A stretch of 64,000 nucleotides of DNA from Sphingobium yanoikuyae (GCF_013001025.1 NZ_CP053021.1:496001-560000); one strand, 5' to 3'. Positions 1 to 8,612 are shown, numbered from the stretch's first letter. A program made the numbers and translations. Notes: generated by a model not told the origin, from the letters alone.

Positions 1-416
1 AGGCGCAGGCGGCGATGGCCAATAGCGGCGCCAACGATAAGACGCTGCTGCATCTGGACGCGATGATCGGGTCGATGACCCCCAAGGAGCGCGAGAAGCC
101 CGCGCTGATCAACGCCAAGCGCAAGATCCGTATCGCCAAGGGCGCCGGCCGCACCGTGCAGGACGTTAACCGTCTCCTGAAAATGCATCAGGAAATGGAA
201 TCGGCGATGAAGAAGATCCGCAAGATGGGCGGCCTCAAGGGGCTGGTCAAGATGTTCACCGGCGGTGGCATGGGTGGATTGGGCGGCCTGGGTGGACCGG
301 GCGGCGCGGATGGGCAGGGCGGTCCGCCCGACCTGTCGGGTCTGGGTGGCCTTGGTGGTCTGGGCGGCAACATGCCCAAGCTTCCGCCCGGCTTTCAGAA
401 TTTTATGAAGAAATAA
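1..416 (+). CDS. ffh: Signal recognition particle protein Ffh, C-terminal part (5' end outside window)
   Basis: The frame is open from base 3 and has no start codon that must be used, so this is the 3' end of a gene that begins upstream. The visible protein is the M domain, which binds the signal peptide and 4.5S RNA. It shows the SMTPKEREKP segment, the IAKGAGRTVQDVNRLL helix that contacts SRP RNA, and a Met-rich MHQEMESAMKKIRKM stretch. The tail is Gly-rich with GGLGG repeats, common in alphaproteobacterial Ffh. Ffh is a cytoplasmic GTPase that delivers nascent membrane proteins to FtsY; the GTPase (NG) domain lies outside the window. It is first in the ffh-rpsP-rimM-trmD-rplS operon, 41 bp before rpsP. 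Confidence 0.95.
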   Translation, partial: AQAAMANSGANDKTLLHLDAMIGSMTPKEREKPALINAKRKIRIAKGAGRTVQDVNRLLKMHQEMESAMKKIRKMGGLKGLVKMFTGGGMGGLGGLGGPGGADGQGGPPDLSGLGGLGGLGGNMPKLPPGFQNFMKK

Positions 417-457
417 GCAATTTCCGTAATTTGGTTTGATTAGAAAGGTCTAGTTCC

Positions 458-898
458 ATGGCAACCTCCATTCGTCTGTCGCGCGGCGGCTCCAAGAAGC
501 GTCCCTATTACCGCATCGTCGTGGCCGACAGCCGCGCCCCGCGTGACGGCAAGTTCATCGAGCGCATCGGCAGCTACAACCCCGTCCTGCCCAAGGGCGA
601 CGAAAAGCGCGTCATCATCGACGTCGAGCGTGCGAAGCACTGGGTTGCCGCCGGCGCCCAGGCGACCGACCGCGTTGCCCGCTTCCTGGACGCCGCTGGC
701 GTGAAGGAGCGCGCTGCTCGCAACAACCCGAAGAAGGCAGAGCCGGGCCAGAAGGCCAAGGACCGCGCTGAAGACCGCGCCGCCAAGGCTGCCGAGGCTG
801 AAGAAGCTGCGCGCGAAGCCGCTGCCGCTGCCGCTGCTCCGGCCGCTGAAGAAGCCGCTCCCGCTGAGGAAGCTGCTGCCGAGCAGGCCGAGGGCTGA
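458..898 (+). CDS. rpsP: 30S ribosomal protein S16 with long Ala/Glu tail
   Basis: Small-subunit ribosomal protein S16, needed for 30S assembly. The first ~80 residues match the family, including [20 protein letters not shown] at the N-terminus and [14 protein letters not shown]. The remaining ~65 residues are a low-complexity Lys/Ala/Glu extension ([13 protein letters not shown] type), so at 146 aa the protein is much longer than the ~82-aa E. coli form; such tails are known in alphaproteobacteria. The start ATG is preceded by an AGAAAGG-like ribosome site. It lies between ffh and rimM, the usual order. Confidence 0.96.
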   Translation: MATSIRLSRGGSKKRPYYRIVVADSRAPRDGKFIERIGSYNPVLPKGDEKRVIIDVERAKHWVAAGAQATDRVARFLDAAGVKERAARNNPKKAEPGQKAKDRAEDRAAKAAEAEEAAREAAAAAAAPAAEEAAPAEEAAAEQAEG

Positions 899-903
899 TC
901 CTC

Positions 904-1398
904 TTGACCGACAAGCCCGTCACCCTGGCCGCGATCATCGGTGCCCATGGCGTGGCGGGCGAAGTCCGTCTGAAGCTGTTTGGCGAAGGGGCCGAGGCCC
1001 TGAAAAGCTACAAGAGCTTCGATGCGGCGGGGCGCACATTGACGTTGAAGTCGGTGCGCCCCGGCCCCAATGGCGCGGTGGCCCGCTTTGCCGAGATCGG
1101 CGATCGCGGCGCGGCCGAAGCCCTGCGCGGCACGGCGCTGACCGTCCCGCGTTCCGCCCTGCCGGCCTTGCCCGAGGGCGAATATTATCATGCCGACCTG
1201 GTCGGCCTTCCCTGCACCAGCAGCACCGGCGAGACGCTGGGGGAGATCATCGCGGTCGAGAATTTCGGCGCCGGCGACATCATCGAGGTGCAGCGTCCGT
1301 CCATCGAGGGCAAGCCCGGCAAGCGCTTCATGGCGCCGATGCATGTGGTACTGCTGAGCGAGGACGGCGCCGTGATTGACGCGGCTTTTACCGAATAG
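904..1398 (+). CDS. rimM: 16S rRNA processing protein RimM
   Basis: Ribosome maturation factor that helps process the 3' domain of 16S rRNA and binds S19. It is 164 aa. The N-terminal RimM domain shows LAAIIGAHGVAGEVRLKLF, and the C-terminal PRC-barrel shows EYYHADLVGLPC and ends near KRFMAPMHVVLL. The start is TTG at 904, only 5 bp after the rpsP stop, with a GAGGG ribosome site inside the rpsP tail; no ATG gives the complete N-terminus. The stop codon TAG (1396-1398) touches the vapBC operator. In most relatives trmD follows directly; here a ~2.5-kb insertion does. Confidence 0.94.
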   Translation: MTDKPVTLAAIIGAHGVAGEVRLKLFGEGAEALKSYKSFDAAGRTLTLKSVRPGPNGAVARFAEIGDRGAAEALRGTALTVPRSALPALPEGEYYHADLVGLPCTSSTGETLGEIIAVENFGAGDIIEVQRPSIEGKPGKRFMAPMHVVLLSEDGAVIDAAFTE

Positions 1399-1423
1399 TA
1401 TATACGCTCCGTATATACGGAGC
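1398..1423. promoter_or_regulatory. Palindromic operator/promoter of the vapBC module
   Basis: A perfect 16-bp palindrome, CTCCGTATATACGGAG, spans 1407-1422. The 9-mer GTATATACG also occurs as a direct repeat at 1398-1406 and 1411-1419, 13 bp apart. The site lies 8 bp before the antitoxin ATG and overlaps the rimM stop. VapBC complexes normally bind palindromes at this position to repress their own transcription, so this is the likely autoregulatory operator. The binding itself is inferred. Confidence 0.7.
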
Positions 1424-1429
1424 TTCTCC

Positions 1430-1699
1430 ATGGGCGAAGAATATCGGGCCAAGGTCTTTAAGTCGGGCAACAGCCTGGCGTTGCGGCTGCCAAAGGCGCT
1501 CGGCTTGCAGGAAGGCGCTGAAATGCGCCTGCGCGAGGAGAATGGCAAGTTCACCCTGGAGCCGGTTGATGCGCCGCCGCGCCTGATCGACGTCAGCAAA
1601 TTTGCCGGCAAGGCGCCCTGGTTGGAGGCGTTCTCTCGCGAAGAATTCGATGACAGTCCGCGAGTGTGGGACGATCCCGACTTTCCGGGCTTTCGTTGA
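1430..1699 (+). CDS. vapB: VapB-type (AbrB/MazE-fold) antitoxin
   Basis: 89-aa antitoxin that should neutralise the VapC RNase encoded next. The N-terminal half is a SpoVT/AbrB-like DNA-binding swapped hairpin (YRAKVFKSGNSLALRLPKAL, then EGAEMRLREENG). The C-terminal half is acidic and aromatic (FSREEFDDSPRVWDDPDFPG), the part that usually lies over the toxin active site. The frame is open upstream to 1376 inside rimM, but the ATG at 1430 just after the palindrome gives a family-length protein. Its TGA overlaps the vapC ATG (TGATG), implying translational coupling. Not part of the ancestral ribosomal operon, so probably acquired. Confidence 0.85.
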   Translation: MGEEYRAKVFKSGNSLALRLPKALGLQEGAEMRLREENGKFTLEPVDAPPRLIDVSKFAGKAPWLEAFSREEFDDSPRVWDDPDFPGFR

Positions 1700-2070
1700 T
1701 GTATTTGCTGGATACGAACAGTTGCATCTTCCTGTTCGCCGGCACCTATCCCGGACTGGTCAAGCGTGCGGCTGCGTGCCGGTCCGGCGATCTCGCGCTC
1801 TCTACGATCGTTCTGGCCGAACTGGCGCTTGGTTCGGCCAATGGCAAGATTCCGCCTGTCGAATTGCTGGACGCCTTTTTGGAGGAGGTTGTCCTGTTGC
1901 CCTTCGACGATGCGGCGGCGCGCGCCTATGCGCGAATGCCCTTTCGTAGAGGGCGATTTGACCGCCTGCTGGCGGCGCATGCACTGAGTCTCGACGCGAC
2001 GGTCGTGACCAATAATCTGTCTGACTTTGCCGATATTCCCGACCTGAAAGTGGAGGATTGGACCCGGTGA
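1699..2070 (+). CDS. vapC: VapC-type PIN-domain toxin (RNase)
   Basis: 123-aa PIN-domain ribonuclease toxin. Members of the family cut tRNA or rRNA using Mg2+ held by acidic residues. It begins MYLLDTNSC with the first PIN aspartate at residue 5, has a conserved glutamate in VLAELALG, and a C-terminal acidic cluster in LSLDATVVTNNLSDF. The start at 1699 overlaps the vapB stop by one base; a longer upstream frame from 1666 would add residues foreign to the family. The target RNA cannot be told from sequence. Its stop overlaps the GTG of the next gene (GTGA), so the three genes are probably co-translated. Confidence 0.87.
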   Translation: MYLLDTNSCIFLFAGTYPGLVKRAAACRSGDLALSTIVLAELALGSANGKIPPVELLDAFLEEVVLLPFDDAAARAYARMPFRRGRFDRLLAAHALSLDATVVTNNLSDFADIPDLKVEDWTR

Positions 2071-3569
2071 CGCGATGTTTCCTGCCCGTTCTGCTGTTCA
2101 TGGCTTTTCTTCCCGCGCCGGCGGTTGCTGCCGATGCCAGGAAGATCGACGCTGCCATCCCCGAGATTGACCGTCTCTTTGCCGATTTCCAGGTCGATAG
2201 CCATGCGCTGGGCGTGGTCTATGGCATCGTCGCCGATGGAAGGCTGGTCCATGTGAAGGGCTTTGGCGCGCAGGATCTGGTGCAGAAGCGGCCGGTGACG
2301 GCCGACAGCCTGTTCCGCATTGCATCCATGACCAAGGCGTTCACGGCGCTGTCGATCCTGAAGCTGCGGGAGGAAGGCAAGCTCTCGCTTGACGATCTGG
2401 CCGAGACATATGTGCCGGAAATGCGCGGTTGGACCTATGCGACCAAGGATAGTCCGCGCATCCGCATCCGCGACCTGCTGACGCACAGCGCGGGCTTTGT
2501 CGACGACAATCCGTGGGGCGACCGGCAGACGCCGCTGCCCGACGCGGACTTCACCCGGATGCTGGAGCAGGGCGTGCCGATGAGCAGCGCGCCGGCGACC
2601 CATTATGAATATTCCAACTTCGGCTATGCGCTGCTGGGGCGGATCATCGCCAATGTCTCGGGCATGCCCTATCGCCGCTATGTCGAGCAGAGCCTGTTGA
2701 CGCCGCTGGGCATGGCGTCGAGCGGCTATCAGTTGAGCGAATGGCCGGTTGCGCGGCGGTCGCTCGGCTATCGCTGGGAAGATGGGCGCTGGAAGCGTGA
2801 GCCCGACATGGCCGACGGCGCCTTTGGCGCGATGGGCGGGCTGCAGACCAGTGCCAATGACTATGCCCGCTGGGTGGCCTTTCTGCTGTCGGCCTGGCCG
2901 CCGCGCGACGATGCGGAGAGCGGTCCGGTCAGCCGGGCGTCGGTGCGGATGCTGGCGGAGGGTAGCAATTTCATGAGCGTCGGCCAGCGCAACGGCAAGA
3001 GCGGGGCGACCGCCTGCCGCCAGGCGGCGGCCTATGGCTTTGCCATGCGGATCGCGCAGGATTGCGACCTGGGGCTGACCCTGTCCCATGGCGGCGGCTA
3101 TCCCGGCTATGGCAGCCATGTGATGCTGATGCCGGATTATGGTGTCGGCATCTTCGTCTTCACCAATCGCACCTATAATGGCGGGGCGGGCGCCGCCTGG
3201 GATGCGGCGATGCTGTTGCAGAAGGCGGGAGCGCTGATCGCGCGGGACGTGCCGGTCAGTCCGCTGCTGGCGCAGGGCTATGCCGCGGCGGGGCGCATCT
3301 ACGCGTCGGGCGATGTGCTGGCCGCCCGCGACAATCTGGCAATGAATTTCCTGATGGATGCCGATGCGGTGCATTGGGGCAAGCGCCTGGCGGCGTTGAA
3401 GGGAGAGGTCGGTAGCTGCGCGGTCGATGCACCGCTGAGCGCGACAGGCAATCTGTCGGGCAAGTTCACCTGGACCTGCGAGAAGGGGCGGGTGGCGGGC
3501 AGCCTGTTGCTGGCGCCGACCGCCGACGCGGAAATCCAGGAACTGAAACTGGAGGTCAAGGCGCCCTGA
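2067..3569 (+). CDS. Serine hydrolase, beta-lactamase/penicillin-binding (class C-like) family
   Basis: 500-aa exported protein of the beta-lactamase PF00144 family (class C enzymes, esterases, D-amino peptidases). A signal peptide covers about residues 1-22 (MTRCFLPVLLFMAFLPAPAVAA). The nucleophile motif SMTK is at residues 87-90, the Tyr motif in YEYSNFGY near 175, and HGGGYPGYGSH stands in the KTG-box position. About 110 C-terminal residues form an extra domain. The GTG at 2067 is chosen because GGAGG at 2052-2056 is well spaced from it and it overlaps the vapC stop. The substrate cannot be inferred; a true beta-lactamase is less likely than an esterase or peptidase. Coupling to a TA module is unusual. 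Confidence 0.85.
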   Translation: MTRCFLPVLLFMAFLPAPAVAADARKIDAAIPEIDRLFADFQVDSHALGVVYGIVADGRLVHVKGFGAQDLVQKRPVTADSLFRIASMTKAFTALSILKLREEGKLSLDDLAETYVPEMRGWTYATKDSPRIRIRDLLTHSAGFVDDNPWGDRQTPLPDADFTRMLEQGVPMSSAPATHYEYSNFGYALLGRIIANVSGMPYRRYVEQSLLTPLGMASSGYQLSEWPVARRSLGYRWEDGRWKREPDMADGAFGAMGGLQTSANDYARWVAFLLSAWPPRDDAESGPVSRASVRMLAEGSNFMSVGQRNGKSGATACRQAAAYGFAMRIAQDCDLGLTLSHGGGYPGYGSHVMLMPDYGVGIFVFTNRTYNGGAGAAWDAAMLLQKAGALIARDVPVSPLLAQGYAAAGRIYASGDVLAARDNLAMNFLMDADAVHWGKRLAALKGEVGSCAVDAPLSATGNLSGKFTWTCEKGRVAGSLLLAPTADAEIQELKLEVKAP

Positions 3570-3623
3570 GCGCGGCGCGATCGACAGTTTCCCCTGCGGC
3601 GAAAATGCTCTAGGCGCGCTGCC

Positions 3624-3896
3624 ATGGCGCAAATTTTGACCGCAATCTATCTGCTGATGATGCTGGCCGGGGGCTGGCGGCTGTTCGGCCTTGGCTGGCC
3701 GCTCTGGGTGAAGGGGCTGGTGGCGATCGGGCTGGTCTGTCCCCTGCCGCTGCTGGTGCTGCTGCCGGGCATGCTGCATCCCGAACGGCCCTTTGCCGAC
3801 ATGCTGCGGATGATCGGCTTCGTGATGATGGGCTGCGGTGCGCTCTGCCTGATTGGCGGCCTGTCTGCCGCCCGGCTGCGGGCGCGCCGGCGATGA
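3624..3896 (+). CDS. Small inner-membrane protein, unknown function
   Basis: 90 aa with three likely membrane helices (about residues 4-20, 28-50 and 62-84) and a basic tail (RLRARRR). I do not recognise a family. The ATG at 3624 follows a 54-bp gap after the hydrolase gene, and its TGA overlaps the trmD ATG (ATGA), so it is translated as part of the operon. It is not part of the usual rimM-trmD neighbourhood. Confidence 0.65.
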   Translation: MAQILTAIYLLMMLAGGWRLFGLGWPLWVKGLVAIGLVCPLPLLVLLPGMLHPERPFADMLRMIGFVMMGCGALCLIGGLSAARLRARRR

Positions 3897-4630
3897 GTTT
3901 TGCGGCCCAGATCCTGACCCTCTATCCCGAGATGTTTCCGGGGCCCTTGGGCGTGTCGCTCGCGGGGCGTGCGCTGGCCGAGGGGAAATGGTCGTGCGAT
4001 CCCATCCAGATGCGCGGCTTTGCGACCGACAAGCATCGCACCGTCGACGATACGCCGGCCGGGGGCGGGGCGGGCATGGTGCTGAAGCCTGACATATTGG
4101 CGTGCGGCATCGACCATGCGCTGGCGCAGCGGCCCGACCTGCCGATCCTGGCGATGACGCCGCGCGGCACGCCGATCACGCAGGCGCGGATCCGTGCGCT
4201 GGCGGATGGTCCCGGCGTGACCTTGCTGTGCGGGCGATTCGAGGGCTTTGACGAGCGGATTTTCGATGCCCGACCGATCGAGCAGATATCGATGGGCGAC
4301 ATCATCCTGTCCGGCGGGGAAATGGGCGCGCTGATGCTGCTGGATGCTTGCATCCGCCTGCTTCCCGGTGTAATGGGCGCCGCTTCCAGCGGTGTCGAGG
4401 AATCCTTCGAAACGGGGTTGCTCGAATATCCGCATTATACCCGACCAGTCGAATGGGAGGGGCGCAGGATTCCCGAAGTGTTGCGATCGGGGGATCATGC
4501 GAAGATCGCCGCCTGGCGGAAACAACAGGCGGAGGCAGATACACGGCTAAGGCGGCCGGACCTTTGGGAACGCCATATCGGTGTTCGGGACCAGTCGCCC
4601 TCTGGTGCGCAACGCGAAAATAAGGACTGA
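3893..4630 (+). CDS. trmD: tRNA (guanine-37-N1)-methyltransferase TrmD
   Basis: Methylates G37 of tRNAs that read CNN codons, using S-adenosylmethionine, and so prevents +1 frameshifting. At 245 aa it has normal length. The N-terminus [17 protein letters not shown], the [11 protein letters not shown] segment, and the SPOUT trefoil-knot region [19 protein letters not shown] are all present. ATG overlaps the preceding stop by 4 bp. rplS follows after 5 bp, the standard order. Confidence 0.97.
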   Translation: MSFAAQILTLYPEMFPGPLGVSLAGRALAEGKWSCDPIQMRGFATDKHRTVDDTPAGGGAGMVLKPDILACGIDHALAQRPDLPILAMTPRGTPITQARIRALADGPGVTLLCGRFEGFDERIFDARPIEQISMGDIILSGGEMGALMLLDACIRLLPGVMGAASSGVEESFETGLLEYPHYTRPVEWEGRRIPEVLRSGDHAKIAAWRKQQAEADTRLRRPDLWERHIGVRDQSPSGAQRENKD

Positions 4631-4635
4631 GTTAC

Positions 4636-5004
4636 ATGAACTTGATCCAGCAGATCGAGGCCGAAAACATTGCTGCCCTGGCGAAGGAAATCCCCGATTT
4701 CCGTCCCGGTGACACCCTGCGCGTCGGCGTGAAGGTTGTCGAAGGCGAGCGCAGCCGCGTCCAGAACTATGAAGGCGTCTGCATTGCCCGTTCCAACAAG
4801 GGCATGGGCAGCAACTTCACCGTTCGCAAGATTTCGTTCGGCGAAGGCGTGGAGCGCGTGTTCCCGCTCTACTCGCCCAACCTCGATTCGATCACCGTCG
4901 TTCGTCGCGGTGTCGTGCGTCGTGCCAAGCTCTATTATCTGCGTGGCCGCACCGGCAAGCGCGCTCGTATCGCCGAGCGCCGCGATACCCGCACCGAAGG
5001 TTGA
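4636..5004 (+). CDS. rplS: 50S ribosomal protein L19
   Basis: Large-subunit protein at the 30S-50S interface. 122 aa, recognised by [35 protein letters not shown] and the basic end [14 protein letters not shown]. Last gene of the operon; a strong terminator hairpin follows 39 bp after the stop. Confidence 0.97.
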   Translation: MNLIQQIEAENIAALAKEIPDFRPGDTLRVGVKVVEGERSRVQNYEGVCIARSNKGMGSNFTVRKISFGEGVERVFPLYSPNLDSITVVRRGVVRRAKLYYLRGRTGKRARIAERRDTRTEG

Positions 5005-5043
5005 TCCTTCAAAACTGTCCTTGACAGTTGTAAAAATGAAACA

Positions 5044-5074
5044 GGCGGTGGCCCCCGGGGCCGCCGCCTTTTTC
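5044..5074 (+). terminator. Rho-independent terminator after rplS
   Basis: GC-rich stem with arms GGCGGTGGCCCC and GGGGCCGCCGCC (one mismatch) and almost no loop, followed by TTTTTC. It closes the ffh-rplS operon. Confidence 0.85.
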
Positions 5075-5330
5075 TTTGTGTTACAATGATTTGACACATT
5101 GTTTTACGGCATGAATTATTGCGCTTGCGAACAAATTTTTGCGGCCACCCAAAGGGCCATTTCGCAGTCGATGCAATTATGCCAGCCTGATATTTCCAGA
5201 TGTTACTGAGTGAAACGCACTGAAATTTCCGATTTCAGGAACGGATAGTTGCGTCCATTACGATCTCATCTGGCAACAAGAAGAGGGAGGTGTCGAAAGG
5301 TCTCTAAAAAAAGAAATAGGGGGCTTTTTG
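5075..5330 (+). promoter_or_regulatory. Upstream region of the first TonB receptor: promoter-like elements and a hairpin
   Basis: Non-coding and clearly richer in A+T than its surroundings. TTGACA at 5091-5096 and AATTAT at 5114-5119, 17 bp apart, resemble a housekeeping promoter and would give a leader of about 200 nt. A hairpin with arms CTGAAAT and ATTTCAG (5220-5238, 5-nt loop) may be an operator or leader element. AGGGGG at 5318-5323 is the ribosome site for the ATG at 5331. No gene seen. Confidence 0.45.
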
Positions 5331-8027
5331 ATGAAGTATCAGGGTCTGTTTTCATGCAGTGCGATTGCCATTGCACTGTCCTATTCCATGCCTGTTCTTG
5401 CGCAGGATGTTGCGCCCCAGGCGGCCGCAGCGGAAACGCCCGGCCAGACGATCATCGTCACCGGCACGCGACGTACCGACCGTACCGTCGCCGAATCGCC
5501 GACGCCGATCGATGTCTATTCCGGCGAGGAACTGCAGAAGCAGGGCGTCGCCGACATGAACCAGGTGATCCAGAACCTGGTCCCGTCCTTCTCGGTGGCG
5601 CGCTATGCCATTGGCGACGGCTCCTCCTTCGTCCGGCCGCCCAACCTGCGCGGGCTGGCGCCCGACCAGACGCTGGTGATGGTGAACGGCAAGCGCATGC
5701 ATCGCTCCGCGCTGGTCCAGATCGGCGCGAACGCCCAGTCCGCTGGCGCCCATTCGGCCGACCTTGCGCAGATTCCGGCGATTGCGGTGCGCAGCGTCGA
5801 AGTGCTGCGCGACGGCGCTTCGGCCCAATATGGTTCCGACGCGATCGCCGGCGTCATCAACATGGCGCTGCGCGACGATACCGACGGCATTTCGGGCTAT
5901 GCCCGCTATGGCCAATATTATCGCGGCGATGGCGAGGATTATCAGGTCGCGCTGAACGGTGGTTTCAAGCTGGGCGACAATGGCTTCATCAACATCAGCG
6001 GCGAATATGTGAACGCCGGCAAGACCAGCCGCGGCGTCACCCGACCCGGCGCGCTGGAACTGTCGCAGGAGCAGCCCGACATCGGCGTGCCCAAGCTGGC
6101 GCAGCGCTATGGCAATCCGAAGATGGAATCCTATCGCTTCTTCGTGAATGGCGGGTTCGACCTGGGCGACGAAAGCAGCATCTACTTCTTTGGCAATTAC
6201 GGCCACAGCTTCCAGGAAGAGAGCTTCAACTATCGCCAGTCGGTCAATTCCGCCAATTTCGGCCTGAACGGCATCTTCAACGACTATTTCACCGATTTCG
6301 ACAACACGACACCGGGCATCCAGACCGGCGCGGCGGGCGGCAATGTCTATGCGCCCAACGGTTATGATCCCACGACGCGGGATTATACGCAGGTGTCGGA
6401 TTGCTCCGATCCGCTGGTCCAGAACTGGAGCTGCGTCTATTCGGGCGGCTTCACGCCGATCTTCTTCGGCAAGATCGACGATATTTCGGGCACCGTCGGC
6501 TACAAGGGCACGCTCGGCTTTGGCCTGAACTATGACCTGTCGGGCAGCTATGGCCAGTCGACGCTGAAATATACGATGGACGGCACGATGAACCCGTCCC
6601 TGGGCATCACGTCGCCGACCGAATTCTACCTCGGCAAGCTGGAACAGCGCGAAACGCTGTTCAATGCGGATTTCAGCTATCCCTGGGAAGTCGGGCTGGC
6701 GAGCCCGATCACGATTGCGTTTGGTGGGCAATATTTCCGGGAATCCTATGAACTGGGTCTGGGCGACGCCGCTTCCTATGCGATCGGGCCCTATACGGGG
6801 AACCTGGTCTTCCATCAGGATGGCACGCCGGTGCTGAACGCGGACGGCAGCCAGCTCTCGGTCGCGCTGCCGGTCGGCGCCAATGGTTTCCCCGGCTATG
6901 GTCCGGCGATCGCGGGTGAGAGCAGCCGCAATTCCAAGGGCCTCTACATCGACGTCGAAGGTGACATCACCGAAGCCTTCTCGCTTGGTTTTGCCGGCCG
7001 CTACGAGCATCTGTCCGATTTCGGCAATTCGACCACGGGCAAGGTGTCGGCACGCTACGCCATCGTGCCGGATGTGTTCGCGGTTCGCGGCACGCTGTCG
7101 ACCGGCTTCCGTGCGCCGACGCCGGGCCAGACCAACACCAGCAGCATCGCGACCACCTTCAATCCGGGCAATCCCAACGCGATCGAGTTCATGACGCTGC
7201 CGGTCGCCAGCCCGGTCGCCCAATATCTGGGCGCGGTGCCGCTGAAGCCGGAAGAGTCGGTCAGCTTCTCGGCCGGTACGGTGTTCACGCCGGCCCCCGG
7301 CGCGTCGCTGACGATCGACTATTACAACATCAAGGTGAAGGACCGCATTGGCACCACCGGATCGCGGGTGATCACCGACGATCAGCGGCCCGAACTTCAG
7401 GCGCTGGGCCTGGCCAACTATGCCACGGTCAACGAGGTGCAGTTCCTGACCAATGCCTTCGATACCCGGACCCAGGGTGTCGACGTGGTTGGCAGCTATC
7501 GCTTCTCGACAGACAGCATGGGGACGTTCAACACCACGCTGGCCTTCAACTACAACAAGACGAAGGTCATCCGCGTCGGGCTGGACCCCGATACCGGATC
7601 GCCGATCATCAGCGACACGCGCATCATGCAGCTGCAGAATACGCTGCCCAAGACGCGCGTGATCCTGACCGAGAACTGGACCAGCGGCGCGCTGTCGGTG
7701 CTCGGCCGGGCGAACTGGTATGGCAAGTACAAGGTCTATGACGACGGCACTGGTGCGAACGGCGAAAGCTATGTCAATCAGAGCTTTGGCAGCGAGTTCG
7801 TGTTCGATCTGGAAGTCAGCTATCAGCTCAATGACAATTTCACGCTGAGTGCCGGCGCGCAGAACCTGTTCAGCAACTATCCCGACAAATATGACAATCG
7901 CGCCGGCGGGCTGGGACCGGTCTATGCGTCGACGGGTGGTCGCTTCACCGGTGACATCTATCCCGACGTATCGCCCTTCGGCTTCAACGGCGGCTTCTGG
8001 TATGCGAAGGTCGGATTCAAGTTCTGA
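5331..8027 (+). CDS. TonB-dependent outer-membrane receptor
   Basis: 898-aa outer-membrane beta-barrel that imports a ligand using TonB energy. A signal peptide spans about residues 1-24 (ending MPVLAQD). A TonB-box-like QTIIVTGTRR follows near residue 40, then the plug domain (IDVYSGEELQKQGVADMNQ, LRGLAPDQTLVMVNGKR, SVEVLRDGASAQYGSDAIAG). The rest is barrel, ending in the outer-membrane C-terminal Phe (VGFKF). A TTG at 5328 is also open, but the ATG at 5331 has the better-spaced ribosome site. The ligand is unknown; such receptors are very numerous in sphingomonads and often handle sugars, peptides or aromatic compounds. Confidence 0.93.
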   Translation: MKYQGLFSCSAIAIALSYSMPVLAQDVAPQAAAAETPGQTIIVTGTRRTDRTVAESPTPIDVYSGEELQKQGVADMNQVIQNLVPSFSVARYAIGDGSSFVRPPNLRGLAPDQTLVMVNGKRMHRSALVQIGANAQSAGAHSADLAQIPAIAVRSVEVLRDGASAQYGSDAIAGVINMALRDDTDGISGYARYGQYYRGDGEDYQVALNGGFKLGDNGFINISGEYVNAGKTSRGVTRPGALELSQEQPDIGVPKLAQRYGNPKMESYRFFVNGGFDLGDESSIYFFGNYGHSFQEESFNYRQSVNSANFGLNGIFNDYFTDFDNTTPGIQTGAAGGNVYAPNGYDPTTRDYTQVSDCSDPLVQNWSCVYSGGFTPIFFGKIDDISGTVGYKGTLGFGLNYDLSGSYGQSTLKYTMDGTMNPSLGITSPTEFYLGKLEQRETLFNADFSYPWEVGLASPITIAFGGQYFRESYELGLGDAASYAIGPYTGNLVFHQDGTPVLNADGSQLSVALPVGANGFPGYGPAIAGESSRNSKGLYIDVEGDITEAFSLGFAGRYEHLSDFGNSTTGKVSARYAIVPDVFAVRGTLSTGFRAPTPGQTNTSSIATTFNPGNPNAIEFMTLPVASPVAQYLGAVPLKPEESVSFSAGTVFTPAPGASLTIDYYNIKVKDRIGTTGSRVITDDQRPELQALGLANYATVNEVQFLTNAFDTRTQGVDVVGSYRFSTDSMGTFNTTLAFNYNKTKVIRVGLDPDTGSPIISDTRIMQLQNTLPKTRVILTENWTSGALSVLGRANWYGKYKVYDDGTGANGESYVNQSFGSEFVFDLEVSYQLNDNFTLSAGAQNLFSNYPDKYDNRAGGLGPVYASTGGRFTGDIYPDVSPFGFNGGFWYAKVGFKF

Positions 8028-8048
8028 TCCCGCATCATCATGATCCGG

Positions 8049-8076
8049 TCGGCCGGTCCCTTGCGGGGCCGGCCGA
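8049..8076. terminator. Hairpin after TonB receptor gene
   Basis: Arms TCGGCCGGTCCC and GGGGCCGGCCGA (one G-U type mismatch) around a TTGC loop, followed by a weak T-rich stretch. Probably the terminator of the receptor gene, although the U-tract is poor. Confidence 0.55.
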
Positions 8077-8095
8077 TTTCGTTGCAGGAGGGGCC

Positions 8096-8611
8096 ATGTC
8101 CTTGACCAACCGCCTGGCGACCGCCGCCGACGAACCCGCTTTGTCCGCCCTGATGACGCTGGCCATCGAGCAACTGCAATCGGCCTATCTGACCGCGGCG
8201 CAGGTGCAGGCCAGTCATGGCTTCATGGGGCTGGACCGGCGGCTGATAGGTGACCGGACCTATTTCGTGGTGGAGGCGGAGGGGGCGATCGCCGGATGTG
8301 GCGGATGGAGCCGGCGTGCCACCGCCTATGGTGGCGACCACACGGCCGGGCGCGACGACCGCATGCTAGACCCCGCAACCGAGGCGGCGAAGGTGCGGGC
8401 GATGTACACCCATCCCGACCATATCCGCAAAGGGGTCGGCACGACCATCCTGGCGCTGTGTGAGGCCGCCGCGCGGCAGGAGGGCTTTGCCGCGCTGGAA
8501 TTGTCGGCGACGATGGCCGGCGTGCCGCTCTATCGCAGCTTCGGGTTCATCGACGTCCGCCCGTTCGAGGATAGCGGCGTGCCGATGATCCTGATGCGCA
8601 AGGCAATCTGA
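8096..8611 (+). CDS. GNAT-family N-acetyltransferase
   Basis: 171-aa Gcn5-related acetyltransferase that would move an acetyl group from acetyl-CoA to an amine. The acetyl-CoA-binding motif A is visible as VRAMYTHPDHIRKGVGTTIL, and the C-terminal PLYRSFGF segment is typical. AGGAGGGG lies just before the ATG. The substrate is unknown. The gene ends 1 bp before the 3' end of the convergent MFS gene. Confidence 0.88.
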   Translation: MSLTNRLATAADEPALSALMTLAIEQLQSAYLTAAQVQASHGFMGLDRRLIGDRTYFVVEAEGAIAGCGGWSRRATAYGGDHTAGRDDRMLDPATEAAKVRAMYTHPDHIRKGVGTTILALCEAAARQEGFAALELSATMAGVPLYRSFGFIDVRPFEDSGVPMILMRKAI

Positions 8612-8612
8612 T

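Noticed and set aside
574-1980. Long minus-strand open frame (468 codons) opposite rpsP, rimM and vapBC
   Set aside because: Arg/Gln/Ala-rich translation with no domain; it is the antisense of well-identified genes in high-GC DNA.
2067-3569. Calling the serine hydrolase a resistance beta-lactamase
   Set aside because: Only the general SxxK/YxN/HGG motifs are seen; the family is mostly esterases and peptidases and the extra C-terminal domain is not that of AmpC.
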